DNA of 64,000 nt from NCBI GenBank assembly GCA_021464415.1, contig CM038469.1, positions 7,294,501-7,358,500 on the forward strand, written 5' to 3'. Origin of the DNA: Lonicera japonica (taxonomy: Eukaryota; Streptophyta; Magnoliopsida; Dipsacales; Caprifoliaceae). Positions 34,434 through 45,592 of the stretch are shown here, piece after piece. The stretch's first letter is position 1; every line of letters starts with the position of its first letter. Both the position numbers and the translations under genes were made by a program. Below the pieces are notes generated by a model. It searched no databases, was not told where the DNA came from, and saw nothing but the letters and a program-made list of their open reading frames with translations.

Positions 34434-36127
34434 ACAAACACACAAAAATGACATACTACCTGAATAAAATAAATGTTACCAGAGGAACATACCTACAACC
34501 AAAATCCTAGCGTCACTCACCTTCTATTGTCTAATCTTTAGTGGGGAGACCCAATTTTTTGGCACTCACAATTCGCCCATTTATTTTCTAACTAATACAC
34601 GATTGACAGAAAAAAACTGAGTACGATTTATAATTAGTTTCTAATAAAAAAAACCAAATAGAGTAGGATTTTTACTATAATAAATATGAAAAATGGAAGA
34701 AAAATCCTTTAAAATAACATTTTTTTCATGAAACATCCATGATAAGATAACCAATGGTAAGGACAAAATTAAAATTAATTGTGTTGAAATTTGACATATG
34801 TACCCATTTCAATACATATTATATGTGTATTGTGTATTTAAATTATTTCCTAGCATAAATTTTTTAGTAATTTGCTATTATATTTCTTATGTCTATTGTT
34901 TCCTAATTTGTGGTTCTTTTTATCTTTATTGGATTCATTAGTCAACACCAAATTTCTTTACAATTTTTTTTCTTTTTTTTTTGTAATTTAGTTACAAAAT
35001 ATTGATTAAAATTTAAAAGTTTCACTGATTTAAAATTCCATTGCAAATTTTCAAGATTTTTTAATTTTTTGTAAATTTATAAGTATAACGACAAAAATGT
35101 GAATCATAGTGAAATTACAAGTTTGATAGCAAAAATATAAATTGTATTAAAATTTACAAGTTTAACTGTAAAATTATGAATATATGAATTGTAGTGAAAT
35201 TTACGAGAGTTTAACTATAAAAATATGAATATAAACATTGCAATCAATTGTTCCCCAATTTGAATTTCTATTTATCTTTATTGTAAATTTAACAAATTTA
35301 CAAGTATTCTTAAAAGGACTTGTGTGTAACATTCAAAGTAATTTTTTTTAATTTTTTTTTTGGAAAGAAGGCTAATGTTACCTTATTGGATTTCAAAAAT
35401 TGAAAATTGAAAAATGCCAAGGGTGGATTTTAAAACACAATTGATAAACAAACCCTTATTTTATTTTTATTTTTAAAAATATACCCTTATTTCAAAAAAA
35501 ATATTATTCCCTGAATTTTTTTATGAAAAACATTGTCACATAAGACTTTTTGCACCATTTCCAGTATTACCAAATATAATTTTCTAAAATTCCCTCATTT
35601 TCTCTATTTGAAAACCTAATTTTATTTTTCAACGGATGCTCATGCACTTGTATTATTTTTCCATTACACTATCTTTAACTTGTCCTTGAAGCTGAGAAGA
35701 ATATGCATATTCAATTCATGTCCATGAATATAATGATTTTTAATTACATGTTTCATAAACAGCTATGATGGTAATTTTGACTTTGTGCTTCACATTAATT
35801 TGTTTAAGTTTTACTTTGTTCCATTTAGAAGTTATATTTAATTTAGTCAAGGTCGATTTCATTAGCATTAGTTTTCTTCTGCCTTTTCTAGAGTGGAGAG
35901 AGCTTAAATTCATCCATTCAATTAATGGCTCTCAATCAATTTAAACTTGACTGCTATTCACCCAAAATATCTCACATTAATAATATAATGAGAAAAATCT
36001 TTTGTATATTGTGGGTGCAAAAAATTTAAATCTCAATTTAGGCTTGTTATTTTGGAAGAGAATCCGAGTAATTAGATATTGTATCATAACAAATCCAAGA
36101 CTATTACCATATTAATGTGCGGCTAAT
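34434..36127. other. intergenic, no gene seen
   Basis: AT-rich DNA. The first ~130 bp may be the severed remainder of the Tat-type 3' LTR. Around 35030-35300 the phrase GTGAAATTTACRAG with AAAAATATGAAT recurs about four times as a loose repeat. No ORF or TE end is supportable. Confidence 0.6.
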
Positions 36128-36480
36128 AGTGACTCGAAATCACTGAATGTTGTTTGTGTATGATCCGACCCTAATAAGGACGTCAAGGATCAATGAATAT
36201 TGTTTGTGTATGACCTCGGCCTAACGACGAATCGAAATCGCTAAAGGATGTTAATGTATGACCTTGGCCTGACAAGGACGTCAAGGATTGTTGAATGCTG
36301 TTTGTGTATGACTCCGGCCTATCTAGGATATCAAGGATTTAACGAAAGGAGATTGTAACAGCGAGCCAAAATCACTGAATGGTATTTGTATATGACTCCA
36401 GCCCGACGAGATCGTCAAGGATAGCTGAATGCTGTTCGTGTATGACTCCGGCCTAACGAGAACGTCCAGGATTTAACGTA
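36128..36480. repeat. ~55-60 bp minisatellite, about six diverged units
   Basis: The core GAATGCTGTTTGTGTATGAC then TCCGGCCTAACGAGGACGTC then AAGGAT repeats with substitutions and length changes. Some units end in a GTGACTCGAAATCACT or GCGAGCCAAAATCACTG spacer. The array is markedly more GC-rich than its flanks. No open frame spans it. Confidence 0.85.
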
Positions 36481-37654
36481 CCGGAGCAAATTCGAGCTAA
36501 TGACTAAATTATCCTACATCGAGCAATAGTGTAATAGAATAGTTTCTATGTATATATGTGGGTGCGATGAACTTAAATCTCAATTTTTATTTTTATTTTT
36601 TTAAAAATAAATTAAGAGAGGTCTAAATATCTTCCTTAATCTTACAAATAAAGAAAAAAAACCCCACCAATCCTCCATGAATCGAACTCTTGATCTCAAG
36701 ATCTCAATTTGACATATACTTCTCAAAAATCACTTTTATGAAACCCACCATTTCAATTCTTAAAAAAAGAAAAATATTTATACGAAGTACAAACAATGGT
36801 CGTGGGCAGGTGATGGAGAATTTATGAAACAGGGATTACCATTCCGTTATTTTCTGCCGTAAGTGTTGCTATGCATAGATGTAGTTGCTATATATGCATA
36901 CATATACATCATATATGTATGTAACGTACGTAGAAGAGTAGAAGAGAGTATTTTGGTACTTTTGTATTTAAATACTTATAGGTAGTAATAAATATTTTGG
37001 CCGATAAACTAAGTATATAGTGTATTGCTGTTAAAATAAACATATAAATAGTCAACTATTTACTTTTTAAGGTGGATAGAAACAAAATTACTCCTTTTTC
37101 TATTAGTCATATGCATGTATTTGTCACCGAGAAAAAAATACTGATAAATTGAAAGCTAATTGTAGTAATGTATGTCTTTTATGTCTATACTTATTATACG
37201 AAGTTATGACAAATTTGAATTGCTTTGAGGTTTTAGTTATAAATTGAAAGATAATACATTTGTTTTCTTTGAAAGCTAATAAAATCCTACCACTGCCCGA
37301 ATGGCAGAGTAGTTAAATGGTGAATCTTCTTTCTGTTGACCCATACTGAACTCTACGGTGCACCTTCAAATGCATAACTCATTCTTATTGACCAGAGGTT
37401 TATAAGGATAGAGAAAAAAGAACCAACTATAAACTAATTTTCATAAATGTAAATATGTATATATATACATAAGCGTCACTTATACTTTGGTACTCAATCC
37501 ATATATATAATAATTTGTGTTGCGATATATACTATAATTTGTGTGCGATAATAATTTTACGTTGGAGTTCAAGAAACCAAATACCAACTATGATACTCAA
37601 TTAGTTCCAATGATTTCTACAATCGAATATTGATTTCTAGTCTTTACGCAATCA

Positions 37655-37842
37655 ATTCCATCCATCTTTTGGAATAGCCTACCTAATCTAATTAAGATTT
37701 TGCCATCAAATTAGAGCGATTCGTGCTAGATAATGGTTATGAGATAATATTCCATCCATCTTTTGGAATAGCCTACCTAATCTAATTAAGATTTTGCCAT
37801 CAAATTAGGGCGATTCATGCCAGATAATGTCTATGAGATAAG
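37655..37842. repeat. 94-bp tandem duplication
   Basis: Two adjacent copies begin ATTCCATCCATCTTTTGGAA (37655 and 37749) and differ at a handful of positions. There is nothing coding inside. Confidence 0.9.
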
Positions 37843-38890
37843 GGGGATTAGTGGTAGCATGACTGGTATTAATTCCAACAGATTTACGGTTGATATGAAT
37901 TGAGAACAAGTACTTAAAAATATTTTTTAATCATTCTTCATAAAATCATTTTAAAGCTTTTAATCCAGCACCACCGCCGACCAAACTCCGATGAATCCTT
38001 TCTCATCACCGCCACTCCTGCAGAAACTCCGATGAGTACTTTCTTATCACCGCGGGTAGAATCATTTGTTGCCACGTTTTTTGCTTTCCTACATTTAAAG
38101 GTTTATCAGTTTATTTCTTATCCATCTTTGACCCCTGTTCGGCGACCTATTTGGCCCTGTCCAGACCGTCAACCCTTTAGAAAAATTTCAGGCTCACAAA
38201 ACACAGAGGCAAAGACGTGTAGGCAGCCAAGGATGAGTTTAAGAGATGAAGAAATTAACATGTAAGGAGTTGTTTTGGTAAACAAAACATGTTTTTTTGT
38301 TAATTTTTAAAGATAAATTGGGGTGACAAGAATAATTATGTGGTACATTTAAAAACACCCTTTCGCAAAATATATCATGCAATCCTTAATTATCTTTTTC
38401 ATAAAAATGATATATACTTGCAAAAGTAATCTAAACTCATGCTTAGAATCTGGACTAGCTATTTATCACTTTTATTGAACTTTATTCATCTTGGTCCTTC
38501 AACTTGCAAAAGTAATCTGAACTCATGCTTAGGACATGGACTATTTTCACTTTTGTTGAACTTTATTTATTTCCTTCAACTTCATCATTCAATTCTAAAA
38601 ACTAATATATGATAATTCTTTTGGAAAATAAACAGAGTATTATCATCAAAATATTTCTTAAGACAACCAAAATACAAAAACTCACGCACAGTTTCCCATT
38701 CCTTTTGATTTAAGAAATTAATTAACCATGTAATAAATTTAGGATAATGATATTAATACTCTACAAAAACTATTTTATCACTTTAAATTCATCTATAGTG
38801 ACAAAAAGTGTCAAAAGATCCATATAAAATGTCAGTAAAGATAATTTTAGAGTGCTAGAATATTTTTGTAGTGTGCTAATATCATTACTC

Positions 38891-38922
38891 TATTTATAAT
38901 ATATATATATATATATATATAG
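38891..38922. repeat. (AT)n microsatellite
   Basis: Near-perfect alternating AT tract in otherwise featureless intergenic DNA. The 37843-39369 interval holds no supportable gene; a 77-codon frame at 38032 has no recognisable similarity and is set aside. Confidence 0.85.
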
Positions 38923-39369
38923 TTTTGTGGAGTACTACTCATAATAAGAGTAGTGAGATAGTACGTATTTTCCACCATAAGGTACGGTTAGTACGTCTTT
39001 AAATTTGTATATTTTTGTTGTATTTAGGAGTAATTATCTGTCAAATATTGTTATATTAACTACATATACAATGATTAATATGATAAAAACATGATATTCT
39101 TACTATTTGTGGTAAAGAATGGTATTTGGTAATTTATTGTAGTACGTATGCACACACTATAGTTAATAATTCATATTATTAAAAAAATAAAATAAATGGA
39201 TTCCGGTATAAAAAAAAATTCTCAAATTAATATTTTTAACATCACATAAATATAATTAAAATGTTAAATTATCAATTCAAAACCTAAAGATGCGTCCATT
39301 TAAATAAATATCTGTCATAACTTACGATTTCAAATATATACCATTTCCTTACTCTATATAATAATATTA

Positions 39370-39679
39370 CGTCCGTCCCAATTTAATTGTCACACTTTGA
39401 AAAACTAACAATTAAGTAAACATAATGATCACTATAAGAGAAAATGCTTATTTTCAAAAATAACATTTACTTTTCTCCTAATAAAAAAAGGTGACGGGAC
39501 CCACAATAAACAAAGCGGTGAGAGTTTAAAGGGTAATATTAAAAATAATAAAAAGTGCTCTAATTAATGACTTGCTAAATATATAAAATAGAGAATTATT
39601 TTGAGATATTCAAAAATAGAGAATTATTTTGAGATATTCAAAAATAGAATAGTAGACAATTAAATTAAGACGGAAGAAG
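39370..39679. mobile_element. Stowaway MITE, copy 2 (inverted, with internal duplication)
   Basis: Left end CGTCCGTCCCAATTTAATTG and right end CAATTAAATTAAGACGGAAG are flanked by TA on each side (39368-39369, 39680-39681). The interior is the reverse complement of the copy at 6306. A ~28-bp block containing AGAGAATTATTTTGAGATAT is duplicated in tandem at about 39588-39647, explaining the larger size. Confidence 0.88.
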
Positions 39680-39691
39680 TAATAATAAAGT

Positions 39692-39740
39692 GGGTGGGGG
39701 TGAGGGGGAGTGAGAGGGTGGGTGGGTGGGTTGGGTTGGG
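39692..39740 (+). repeat. G-rich (GGGT)-type tract
   Basis: Runs of three to five G separated by one to six bases (GGGTGGGGGTGAGGGGG then GGGTGGGTGGGTTGGG). The sequence satisfies the usual G-quadruplex pattern on the plus strand. Confidence 0.8.
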
Positions 39741-40472
39741 AATGTCGAACATCGCAGTTAAACCAAGAAAGAAGAACAAATAGAATCTATAATTTAATTT
39801 GTGAGTGAATGAAGTTTAAAAAAAATTGAATGAAAATAATGGAATAAAGGTTTGATTTATATTTTGTACGAGTCCTAATACAATAAATATGGGATTTCTA
39901 AATTGTCTTGTGACAAATAAATTATGTGAAACGCAGTGGGGAAGCCACTTTATGTGTTCGCCTCATTTTTTTAAAATGATCTTATTTTCACTATTAATTT
40001 TAAATATTTTTTTTTTACAAAAATAAAATAAATAATGATGTACAACTTTGCTAACCTTATGTTAGAAAAAAATTATGTTTTTTTATCATCTTATATAGAT
40101 AATGTGGATGAACTTTTGTCCTTCATATCTTCTACTATAGTCAAGAAAAAATTGCCTTTCATATTAAATCTTTGCTTTGCTATTGGTGAAACAGAACAAG
40201 AGTGATAAAGTAGGAAAAAAAAGGCAAATGAGACCTTAATATTTGAGTCTAGGATCAATTATTCTCTTAATATTCTAAAATCGTTAATGTTTTCTTTAAA
40301 GTTATATGACTGGTTCAATCCATCTTCCGACTTTAATTCTGTTAATAATTTTATTCAAATATCGGACATTTAATTTTTAAATTTTTTAAAAGTAACACTA
40401 AATCCTATTAATTAATATTATTTTAAGACCGAATCAAATGTGTATTTAAAGTCCCATAGACTAAAATTTAAA

Positions 40473-40670
40473 AACCAAGCCTCTTGGCCCAGTGGTATAA
40501 GGCTGTCACTGGGACAATCTTGGGTCGACTTGGAGCTCCCAAGGTCGAACCCCGGCGTTGTCAAAATAATGCTTGGCCAGCGGCAGTCACGAACCGCGAG
40601 CGGGGATTAGTCGAGGTGCGCGAAAGCTGGCCCGGACACCCCGTGGGGAACCAAAAAAAAAAAAAAAAAA
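40473..40670 (+). mobile_element. tRNA-derived SINE, family 1
   Basis: The head contains a polymerase III A box (TGGCCCAGTGGTATAAGGC) and a B box (GGTCGAACCCC), followed by a GC-rich body and a poly(A) tail of 18 bases. Perfect 17-bp direct repeats ATAGACTAAAATTTAAA flank it (40456-40472 and 40671-40687), a clean LINE-mediated target duplication. The intact duplication and tail suggest a young insertion. It lies about 550 bp upstream of the COBRA-like gene. Confidence 0.93.
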
Positions 40671-40687
40671 ATAGACTAAAATTTAAA

Positions 40688-41218
40688 CAAACTAACATGC
40701 GAGAAGAATCTTGAGTGTCATTCCTCTTAATATATTATTAGATTTAGCGCACATGCAATATATATATAAGGGTATCGTGGTTGAATTTTAAAACCGAGCT
40801 ATTGAACCGAATTGGTCCTAACCAATTAGTTAAAATCCGAAATAAATTCGGAAATGATACGAAAAAATCAAACCAAAATCGACTAAATTAAATTCGAGTA
40901 TGGGCCCCGCCATTACAAGATCCAATTAAATCAAACTTCACATACGAAAAATATTTGAATAATGCAGCGGTCAATTCCTTAATACCGTCCACACTCCAAA
41001 AAAAAGACTGACGCAGCTTCCGAAAGAAGCTCATAGAATTCGCCCAATAAATTTATTTTAAGATTGGAATTAGAGTTGTATTTGTTAAAGTCCCAAACCA
41101 TATTCCACGCGGACGCGGAGAAGAAGAATCCCGGCGTTCTTTCTTTCTTTCTTTCCATCCACACTCTATCACCCTACAAATTTTCACTCAATCAAACAAA
41201 ATCACTCTCATAAAAAAA
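40688..41218 (+). promoter_or_regulatory. upstream region and 5' UTR of the COBRA-like gene
   Basis: The 60-80 bp before the ATG are pyrimidine-rich (TTCTTTCTTTCTTTCC then CACTCTATCACCC), typical of a plant 5' UTR with CT repeats. No confident TATA box was assigned. The rest is AT-rich intergenic DNA. Confidence 0.45.
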
Positions 41219-44200
41219 ATGGGTTTTTGCTTCCCATCTCTCTCCGATTTCACAAATTGCACCATTTTTCTACTTGTCTCGTTCCTCCTTTCTTCCATCA
41301 CCTTCACTTCGACAGGTTCCCCACATTTCTCTCTCTTTAATTTCATCATTATATGTTTTTTTTTATTATATATATATATATTTATTTGTTTTTTGAATTT
41401 TTTTTTCCAATGGAGAAAAGAAAAGTCTTTTCTTTTAGGGGCCCAAATGAGCGAAAGACATTTTGATGGATTTGTTTAAATTTTTCTATGGAATTGAAAT
41501 AGGACATGGGTTTTCTTTATTTGTCTATAGCTTCATATTAATTTTTTTTTTCCTTAATGGGTTTTATAGGGTAATTTGATATTGAGCTTTTATTTTAGTT
41601 GATTTTTGAACTAGGTTTTATTATAGTAGAACAGAGACTTACTGATCAATTGGGCTGTGATTATTTTATAGTTATTCATTGCATGTACTCACTGTCATAA
41701 AAAACAAATACAAATTGGAGAGAGAGAGAACATTTCTGTCAGTGTTGGCAAGAGAAAAATAAACAGAATCCATAGCATTCCTGTCACTGTTGGCAAGGGA
41801 AAAATAAACGGAATCCATAGCATTTCTGTCTCTGTTGGCAGGGGAAAAATAAACAACAGGGTACATCTTTATTCCAGATTTATTTTTAATTCCGCCATAT
41901 AATATCTTGCATACTATGAAGAAAATATTGAGTGTAACAGGTCTACAAAACCTACATTTTTATAAATAAAATAAAAATAAAATTATGGGCTTTTATTTCC
42001 GGTTCTAAGTTAGGACATTTTTGGGTACAGTCCGTAGATTTTGTCTTTTTTTTTTCTTAAAGAATGTGGTCCCTCACATCTGTCTCAAGTTACACAGTAT
42101 TTATCTCAATACATGTTACGACATTTGCCTCAAGTCAATCCCTGTGGTGATTACTCTATTAGATAATATACGTCTCAAGTTACATTGTGCATCCATTGAA
42201 AAACAAAAGTCAGGGATGGCTTCCAAAAAATGTCCAACTTAGGTACCAGATCCTAATTTGTTGATAAAAAGAACATGTCTTTGTCCTCAATTACACTTAA
42301 TAAAAATTCACTGGTTTATTAAAAAATTAGTACTTTTTGACATCATGTCATCATTACAACGTTTGCATTCAATAGTTTTACATTCAGATTTCTTTGTATT
42401 GGTTAAATTAGTAACTTACGTTGTGAACAAAAAAATTGACCCGCTGGGGGCACGGTAATGGTGGACCTTGCAATTTGAAAATAATATAAAGTTAACAATA
42501 ATTATGTTTTCTTTCTTTTTCACTTTCATTCTTAATGAGCTTCTTGAGATTAAGCTCTAGGTTAGAGTGTGATGGATAAGTCATAAGTGTAGTACCAATC
42601 GCAAGTAAGTACAAGAAGAATTTTAACCTTTGTTTGCGGATTGTTTTTCAGAAGCTTACGATCCGCTCGATCCAACTGGAAATATTACAATTAACTGGGA
42701 TATTAAAGACTGGACTGCTGATGGCTATCTAGTAAGTGTCAGTAAAACAGTTCTGTTATAATAAACTGATTCTCGAACTAAGCAATTCTTCTACTAATTC
42801 CCCATGCTGAATCCTTTCTAATCCTATTCCCTACATTAAGGCTCCGTTTGATAACAACATGTAACAACATGTAAAATGATAAGAAAAATACTTGATTCGT
42901 GTAAGAAGTCAGAAAATAAGTTGAGGCATGAGATGAGATGCTCTCCTTCTCATGCTCATTTTTATGAGTAGATGTTCTCCATCCTTCATTGTTTTTTTGT
43001 GGAAAATTATTCTTCCTCAACCACGAAAGAAAATTTTTCCATTGAAAAAGTTACAAAGTAAGAAGACATCTCACCGCGTCTTAAACTTATTTTCCAACTT
43101 CTCACAAAAGTCAACTATTTTTATTTTCCTTTTCCATGTTGTCATAAAATGGACCCTAAGTATTAAGTATTTATTTGTAAGTGGCCTCGCATATGAAATG
43201 GACAGGCTATGGTTACATTATACAATTACCAGCAATATCGTCACATTCAAGCACCGGGCTGGTCAGTGGGATGGACATGGGCAAAGAAGGAGGTGATATG
43301 GGACGCGAAGGGGGGTCAAACCACAGAGCAAGGAGATTGCTCGAAATACAAAGGAAGTATTCCACATTGTTGTAAGAAAGATCCAACAGTTGTGGACTTT
43401 TTGCCAGGAGCTCCTTACAACCAACAGGTTGCAAATTGCTGCAAGGGTGGAGTCATTAGCTCGTGGGCTCAAGACCCTGCAAATGCCGTTAGCTCTTTCC
43501 AATTATCTGTTGGCGCTGCTGGTACCACCAACAAGACGGTTAGACTGCCTAAGAACTTCACTTTGAAAGCACCTGGGCCTGGCTATACGTGTGGACCTGC
43601 TAAAATTGTTAAACCTACTAAGTTTGTTAGCCCAGATGGAAGGAGAGTGACACAAGCTATGAGTAAGTATAGCTTAGTCAAGATTGATAATTTGGTTACA
43701 TTTTTAAATGCCTTCTTTTTTTCTTTTCTTTTTTAAAAAAAACAAAAACAAAAGAGTGTAATGACCCTAGTGTTGTGAGCAGCTCTCGTATGTGCCCAAT
43801 GTGCTGTACTGAGTGCTACATACTATGTGTGTTTGTCCCTCATCTCCTGGTTGAGGTGAACTGTTGTGGTGAATGTGCGGTTGCTGCAAGGGCTTGAGCC
43901 AAAGCGGACAAATGTTACTTTGTTAGACCAGGACATGATAGAAACCATGCTCCAAAATCCAGGCTTCAACTTAAGTCGTTAAAAGTGTGTTCACACAGGG
44001 CACCTAGGTTCGAGCCCCGGGCATCTAGCCATTGCTTGCTTAAAAAGAAAAAAGAAAAGAAGCAGCATGCTCCCTTATACGTCAGATCTTAATTTGTATT
44101 TAGTGTAATAAATGTGGTTGTATCTGAGTTTCAAGATATTGTTAGTTTGCGGTGCCTTGGAAAAAAAATTAAGTTTTGAACCTTGCTGTTTCTCTTATGG

Positions 44201-45146
44201 CAGTGACGTGGATCGTTACATGCACATATTCACAATTCCTGGCTCAAAAAACTCCCACTTGCTGTGTCTCATTATCTTCTTTCTACAATACAAAGATTGT
44301 ACAATGTCCAAGGTGCACGTGTGGCTGCCAAGACAACAATACTAACCCAAGGAGCTGTGTAGAGTACGTTATCTTTATTTGTTAGTGTTCTAAAACACCC
44401 TATCTATTGTTTTCTTCTTACATCTAACTTTCCTTTTTCCCTGTTGTTTTACTACATTTTTACAGCCCAAACTCGCCGCATTTAGCTTCAGTCGTTTCAA
44501 GACCTACCAAGAGCAATTATGCACCTCTAGTCCAGTGCACAAGTCATATGTGCCCAGTCCGAATTCACTGGCACGTGAAGCTTAACTACAAGGAATACTG
44601 GCGAGTGAAGGTCACAATTACAAACTTCAATTACAGAATGAACTACACACAGTGGAATATGGTTGTCCAACACCCAAACTTTGACAATCTCACTCAGATA
44701 TTCAGCTTTAACTACAAGCCATTAACTCCGTATGAATCTATAAGTAAGATTTTTAATTTTATTAATTGGGTCCAAGTTATATTAACAGCTGTAGACAATA
44801 TTTTGAATTAGGAGAAAATAACGTTTCTATTTCCCCTGTTTTTACTTAAACAGATGATACTGCTTTGCTATACGGTGTTAAGTACTACAATGACTTGCTC
44901 ATGCAAGCTGGACCTTTAGGGAATGTACAGTCAGAGTTACTCTTTCGAAAAGATAAATCAACTTTCACTTTTGAGAAGGGTTGGGCTTTCCCTCGCAGGG
45001 TCTATTTCAATGGTGACAATTGCGTAATGCCGCCTCCCGATGCCTATCCGTATTTACCAAATTCAAGTTCGGGGCTACACGTATCCTTGATTACTCTATT
45101 GACAAGTTTGTTTTCATCCTTGGCATTCTTCTTTGCATATATCTAA
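41219..45146 (+). CDS. COBL: COBRA-like GPI-anchored cell-wall protein (COBRA/COBL1 type)
   Basis: Six exons fit GT-AG rules and a continuous frame: 41219-41315, 42652-42731, 43206-43662, 44204-44363, 44466-44743, 44854-45146, giving 454 aa, the normal COBRA size. Residues 1-33 are a signal peptide. DPLDPTGNITINWDIKDWTA opens the conserved N-terminal (CBM-like) region. GWTWAKKEVIW, QTTEQGDCS and the Cys-rich block with CCVS (about residues 231-234) are family signatures, and several N-glycosylation sequons are present. The C-terminal ~20 residues are hydrophobic after a small-residue SSSG site, as for GPI anchoring. COBRA proteins sit on the outer membrane face and guide cellulose microfibril deposition and oriented expansion. 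Residue choices (LASVVS, NFDNLTQIFSFNYKPLTPY) are closer to COBRA/COBL1 than to COBL4. Orthology within the clade is inferred. Confidence 0.93.
41731..41855. repeat. 45-bp tandem repeat in intron 1 of the COBRA-like gene
   Basis: Copies start at 41731, 41776 and 41821 (the last incomplete) with CATTTCTGTCAGTGTTGGCA-like text. Period 45 keeps a reading frame on the minus strand, but this is intronic and not coding. Confidence 0.9.
42738..42804. mobile_element. partial foldback-MITE copy in intron 2
   Basis: TTATAATAAACTGATTCTCG, then AACTAAGCAATT and TTCTACTAATTCCCC match one arm and the loop of the element at 6999-7138. It begins about six bases after the exon 2 donor GTAAGTG. The second arm is not evident. 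Confidence 0.65.
43980..44062 (+). repeat. possible SINE remnant in intron 3 (B-box-like)
   Basis: TAGGTTCGAGCCCCGGG resembles a tRNA-type polymerase III B box, followed by an A-rich tail (AAAAAGAAAAAAGAAAAGAA). No A box at the right spacing and no target duplication were found, so this is tentative. Confidence 0.35.
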
Positions 45147-45592
45147 GAAATTTTTCGTCGGTGGCTGTTTCAACAATTTACTGCATCAGAGCAACTGTAT
45201 ATCATCTGGCTATAGATTTTGTGCGTCTACAAAATGATGTAAAGGCGCAATTTGTATGGACAGGTGCGTGTTATTTGAACAGACATCAGTTTCTGCCTTC
45301 TATGTATCTATGGGTGAATTGCCCCCACCCCATTTTGTTAGTAGTAACTGGTGGTTGTATCACATATTTACTACTGTAGTTAGAATCCCGCTGTTTGTAG
45401 ATTTTTCAACTCTATATAATGTTATTAAAGTTATAACACCGGATATGTAACAACTTACATTCAACACCTGTATTTTCTCAAACTAGATTCACATTTTTTT
45501 TCTTCCAAAGAATTTAAGACATCTGTGTACCTTGTGATTCGAGCTGTTTCATAGGTTCCTCGGATTCAAAATTAATACAATATGAACCACTA
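45147..45592. other. 445-bp convergent intergenic spacer with both 3' UTRs
   Basis: Lies between the stop codons of the two COBRA-family genes. Both transcripts must terminate here. AT-rich poly(A)-signal-like words exist on both strands (AATAAA-like near 45570 plus strand), but none is decisive. Overlap of the two 3' UTRs is likely given the short distance. Confidence 0.6.

Noticed and set aside
36128..36480. Repeat-spacer array
   Set aside because: Spacers are themselves repeated and degenerate. This is a minisatellite.
38032..38265. 77-codon plus-strand ORF with Arg/Pro-rich text
   Set aside because: No recognisable domain, no splice or promoter support, and it is surrounded by noncoding DNA.
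40979..41164. 61-codon minus-strand ORF upstream of the COBRA-like gene
   Set aside because: Overlaps the CT-repeat 5' UTR of the plus-strand gene and has a low-complexity start. No independent evidence.
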